Source of the DNA: Lachnospiraceae bacterium
Lineage (GTDB): Bacteria; Bacillota_A; Clostridia; Lachnospirales; Lachnospiraceae
Assembly: GCA_017960415.1 (NCBI GenBank)
Contig: JAGCZE010000371.1
Location: 1-7,591, forward strand
Direction: 5' to 3'
DNA: 7,591 bases
The position numbers and the translations under genes are program-made. The notes below the pieces were generated by a model. That model saw only the letters and a program-made list of their open reading frames with translations. It did not search any database and was not told the origin of the DNA. Of the stretch, positions 5,358 to 7,591 are shown one piece after another (positions within the stretch are counted from its first letter, which is position 1; the number at the start of each line of letters is the position of its first letter).

Positions 5358-5362
5358 CTTCC

Positions 5363-7591
5363 ATGGCAAAAAGAACTGACATCAAAAAAGTACTGATCAT
5401 CGGCTCAGGACCCATCATCATCGGTCAGGCTTGCGAATTCGATTATTCCGGAACCCAGGCATGCAAGGCGTTGCGTAAGCTGGGTTATGAGATTGTTCTC
5501 GTAAATTCAAATCCCGCAACTATCATGACAGATCCCGGAACAGCTGATGTTACCTATATTGAACCGCTTGATGAGAAGCGGCTTGAACAGATTATTGAAA
5601 AAGAAAGACCGGACGCTATTCTTCCCAATCTCGGCGGACAATCCGGTCTTAATTTGTGTTCTGAGCTCGGAAAGGCAGGAATCCTCGATAAATACGGCGT
5701 AAAGGTCATCGGCGTCCAGCTTGATGCGATTGAGCGCGGCGAGGACAGGATCGAGTTCAAGAAGACCTGTGACAAGCTCGGAATAGAGATGGCCAGGAGC
5801 GAGGTTGCTTATTCGATAGATGAGGCGCTTGAGATCGCCGACAGGCTCGGATATCCCGTAGTTCTGCGTCCTGCATATACAATGGGCGGCGCCGGCGGCG
5901 GACTGGTATACAACAAGGAAGAACTCAAGATCGTCTGCGAGCGCGGTATCCAGGCATCATTGGTCGGCCAGGTACTTGTTGAAGAGTCGATCATCGGCTG
6001 GGAAGAGCTCGAGCTTGAGGTCGTACGTGACGCAAAGGGCCAGATGATCACAGTCTGCTTCATCGAAAATATCGATCCCATGGGCGTTCATACCGGCGAT
6101 TCCTTCTGTGCCGCACCCATGCTCACGATCAGCAAGGAAACCCAGGCAAGGCTGCAGGAGCAGGCTTACAAGATCGTCAATGAAGTTGGCGTTATCGGCG
6201 GAACCAATGTACAGTTCGCACACGATCCGGTATCGGACCGTATCATCGTAATAGAGATCAACCCCAGAACTTCGCGTTCTTCGGCATTGGCATCAAAGGC
6301 AACTGGTTTCCCGATCGCACTTGTATCGGCAATGCTGGCGTCGGGACTCACACTCGACGAGATCCCCTGCGGCAAGTACGGAAGCCTTGATAAATACGTT
6401 CCCGACGGCGATTACGTCGTTATCAAGTTTGCGCGCTGGGCATTTGAGAAATTCAAAGGTGTTCAGGACAAGCTTGGTACGCAGATGCGTGCGGTAGGCG
6501 AAGTCATGAGCATCGGAAAGACCTACAAGGAAGCTTTCCAGAAGGCGATCAGAAGCCTTGAGAACGGCAGATACGGACTCGGATTTGCGAAGAATTATCA
6601 TGATATGAGCTTAAAGGAGCTGATGGAGCTGCTGCGTGAGCCCTCCAGCAACCGCCAGTTCATCATGTACGAGGCGATCCGCAAGGGTGCTTCGATCGAG
6701 GCTCTGTATCAGCTTACAAAGATCAAGATCTATTTCCTCCAGCAGATGAAGGAACTCGTGGAAGAGGAAGAAAGGCTGCTCCAGTCAAAGGGCCAGCTCC
6801 CCTCGGCCGATGTGCTCACACAGGCCAAGAAGGACGGCTTCTCGGATAAATATATCGCGGATATCCTCGGAATTTCCCAGAAGGAAGTCAGAAATGAGCG
6901 TATCCGTCTCGGCGTCGTTGAAAAATGGGAAGGCATCCATGTCAGCGGTACCGAAAACAGCAAATATTATTACTCCAGCTATAATATCGAAGGTGAGTCG
7001 GCACCCCTTTCGGACAGCGGCAAGCAGAAGATCATGATCCTCGGCGGCGGCCCGAACCGTATCGGACAGGGTATAGAATTCGACTACTGCAGCGTTCATG
7101 CGGCGCTTGCACTCAAGAAGCTCGGATTTGAGACGATAATCGTCAACTGCAATCCCGAAACCGTATCAACAGACTACGATACTTCGGACAAGCTCTATTT
7201 CGAGCCTCTGACGCTTGAAGATGTATTGAGCATTTACAATGAAGAAAAGCCTGCGGGAGTCATCGCACAGTTCGGCGGACAGACGCCTCTGAACCTTGCG
7301 GCGCAGCTTTCATTGAACGGAGTGAAGATCCTCGGTACCAGTCCTGAAGTCATCGATCTTGCAGAAGACAGAGACCGTTTCCGCGCAATGATGGAAAAAC
7401 TGGAGATCCCCATGCCCGAAGCGGGAATGGCTGTCAATGTGGAGGAAGCATTAGAAACTGCCCATAAGATCGGATTCCCCGTTATGGTACGTCCCTCATA
7501 CGTTCTCGGCGGCCGCGGAATGGAAGTGGTATATGACGATGAGACACTTGTAGAATACATGAAGGCGGCAGTCGGCGTCACACCCGACAGA
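5363..7591 (+). CDS. carB: Carbamoyl-phosphate synthetase large subunit, 3' end outside window
   Basis: The first 743 codons of a protein usually near 1070 residues. CarB combines bicarbonate, ammonia (from the CarA glutaminase subunit) and two ATP into carbamoyl phosphate for pyrimidine and arginine synthesis in the cytoplasm. The N-terminal half (carboxyphosphate synthetase) shows IIGSGPIIIGQACEFDYSG (12-30), the ATP-grasp glycine loop RPAYTMGGAGGG (169-180), ENIDPMGVHTGDS (235-247), and the metal-binding IEINPRTSRSSA (297-308; E298 and N300 correspond to E. coli E299/N301). The oligomerisation region spans about 400-550. The second, carbamate-kinase half begins with GGGPNRIGQGIEFDYCSVHA (561-580), repeats NPETVSTDYDTSD, and reaches RPSYVLGGRGM (710-720). 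The rest of that ATP-grasp domain and the C-terminal allosteric domain lie beyond the window. No frameshift is seen. carA is not in front of it, which is unusual. No other member of either pathway is present. Confidence 0.97.
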   Translation, partial: MAKRTDIKKVLIIGSGPIIIGQACEFDYSGTQACKALRKLGYEIVLVNSNPATIMTDPGTADVTYIEPLDEKRLEQIIEKERPDAILPNLGGQSGLNLCSELGKAGILDKYGVKVIGVQLDAIERGEDRIEFKKTCDKLGIEMARSEVAYSIDEALEIADRLGYPVVLRPAYTMGGAGGGLVYNKEELKIVCERGIQASLVGQVLVEESIIGWEELELEVVRDAKGQMITVCFIENIDPMGVHTGDSFCAAPMLTISKETQARLQEQAYKIVNEVGVIGGTNVQFAHDPVSDRIIVIEINPRTSRSSALASKATGFPIALVSAMLASGLTLDEIPCGKYGSLDKYVPDGDYVVIKFARWAFEKFKGVQDKLGTQMRAVGEVMSIGKTYKEAFQKAIRSLENGRYGLGFAKNYHDMSLKELMELLREPSSNRQFIMYEAIRKGASIEALYQLTKIKIYFLQQMKELVEEEERLLQSKGQLPSADVLTQAKKDGFSDKYIADILGISQKEVRNERIRLGVVEKWEGIHVSGTENSKYYYSSYNIEGESAPLSDSGKQKIMILGGGPNRIGQGIEFDYCSVHAALALKKLGFETIIVNCNPETVSTDYDTSDKLYFEPLTLEDVLSIYNEEKPAGVIAQFGGQTPLNLAAQLSLNGVKILGTSPEVIDLAEDRDRFRAMMEKLEIPMPEAGMAVNVEEALETAHKIGFPVMVRPSYVLGGRGMEVVYDDETLVEYMKAAVGVTPDR

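Noticed and set aside
5554..7581. Several open frames of 69-115 codons on the minus strand across carB
   Set aside because: They are antisense shadows of carB, with low-complexity composition and no translation signals.

Overview
The window looks like chromosomal DNA from a low-to-mid GC member of the Clostridia (Eubacteriales), probably a gut or rumen Lachnospiraceae or Oscillospiraceae relative. The grounds are strong AGGAGG-type ribosome binding sites, a lipoprotein PotD, a clostridial-looking CarB, and a two-hairpin intergenic repeat of a kind I associate with these genomes. The genus cannot be fixed from the sequence alone.

Layout. (1) 1-92: two copies of a short palindromic repeat. (2) 120-2178, plus strand: a polyamine-type ABC transporter lipoprotein (potD), then 31 bases later a TetR-type regulator carrying an unusual low-complexity acidic insert of about 115 residues between its DNA-binding and C-terminal domains. 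(3) 2188-2522: a broken open frame resembling the N-terminal part of a HipA-like kinase, then a hairpin that can terminate transcription in both directions. (4) 2522-4757, minus strand: an AT-rich two-gene operon, rloA (AAA/ABC-type ATPase) and rloB (TOPRIM-like protein), overlapping by 8 bases. This is the RloA/RloB pair, related to the lactococcal abortive-infection pair AbiLi/AbiLii, and is most likely an anti-phage system. (5) 4758-4890: its leader and a perfect-consensus promoter (TTGACA, 17 bp, TATAAT) whose spacer is exactly filled by a 17-bp inverted repeat, apparently an operator. (6) 4890-5240: a decayed remnant resembling an IS66-type accessory protein (TnpA). (7) 5285-5318: a rho-independent terminator, possibly overlapping a promoter. 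(8) 5363 to the window end: the first 743 codons of carB, the large subunit of carbamoyl-phosphate synthetase.

How it fits together. Two housekeeping segments (polyamine uptake with a regulator; pyrimidine/arginine precursor synthesis) flank a compact, visibly AT-richer defence cassette. Each edge of the cassette carries gene debris, a HipA-like fragment on one side and a transposon-gene fragment on the other, which is the pattern of an accessory-gene insertion site. The most notable signal is the cassette promoter: the strongest possible core elements with an operator between them, suggesting a defence operon held off until a repressor is released. No obvious dedicated repressor gene lies inside the cassette.
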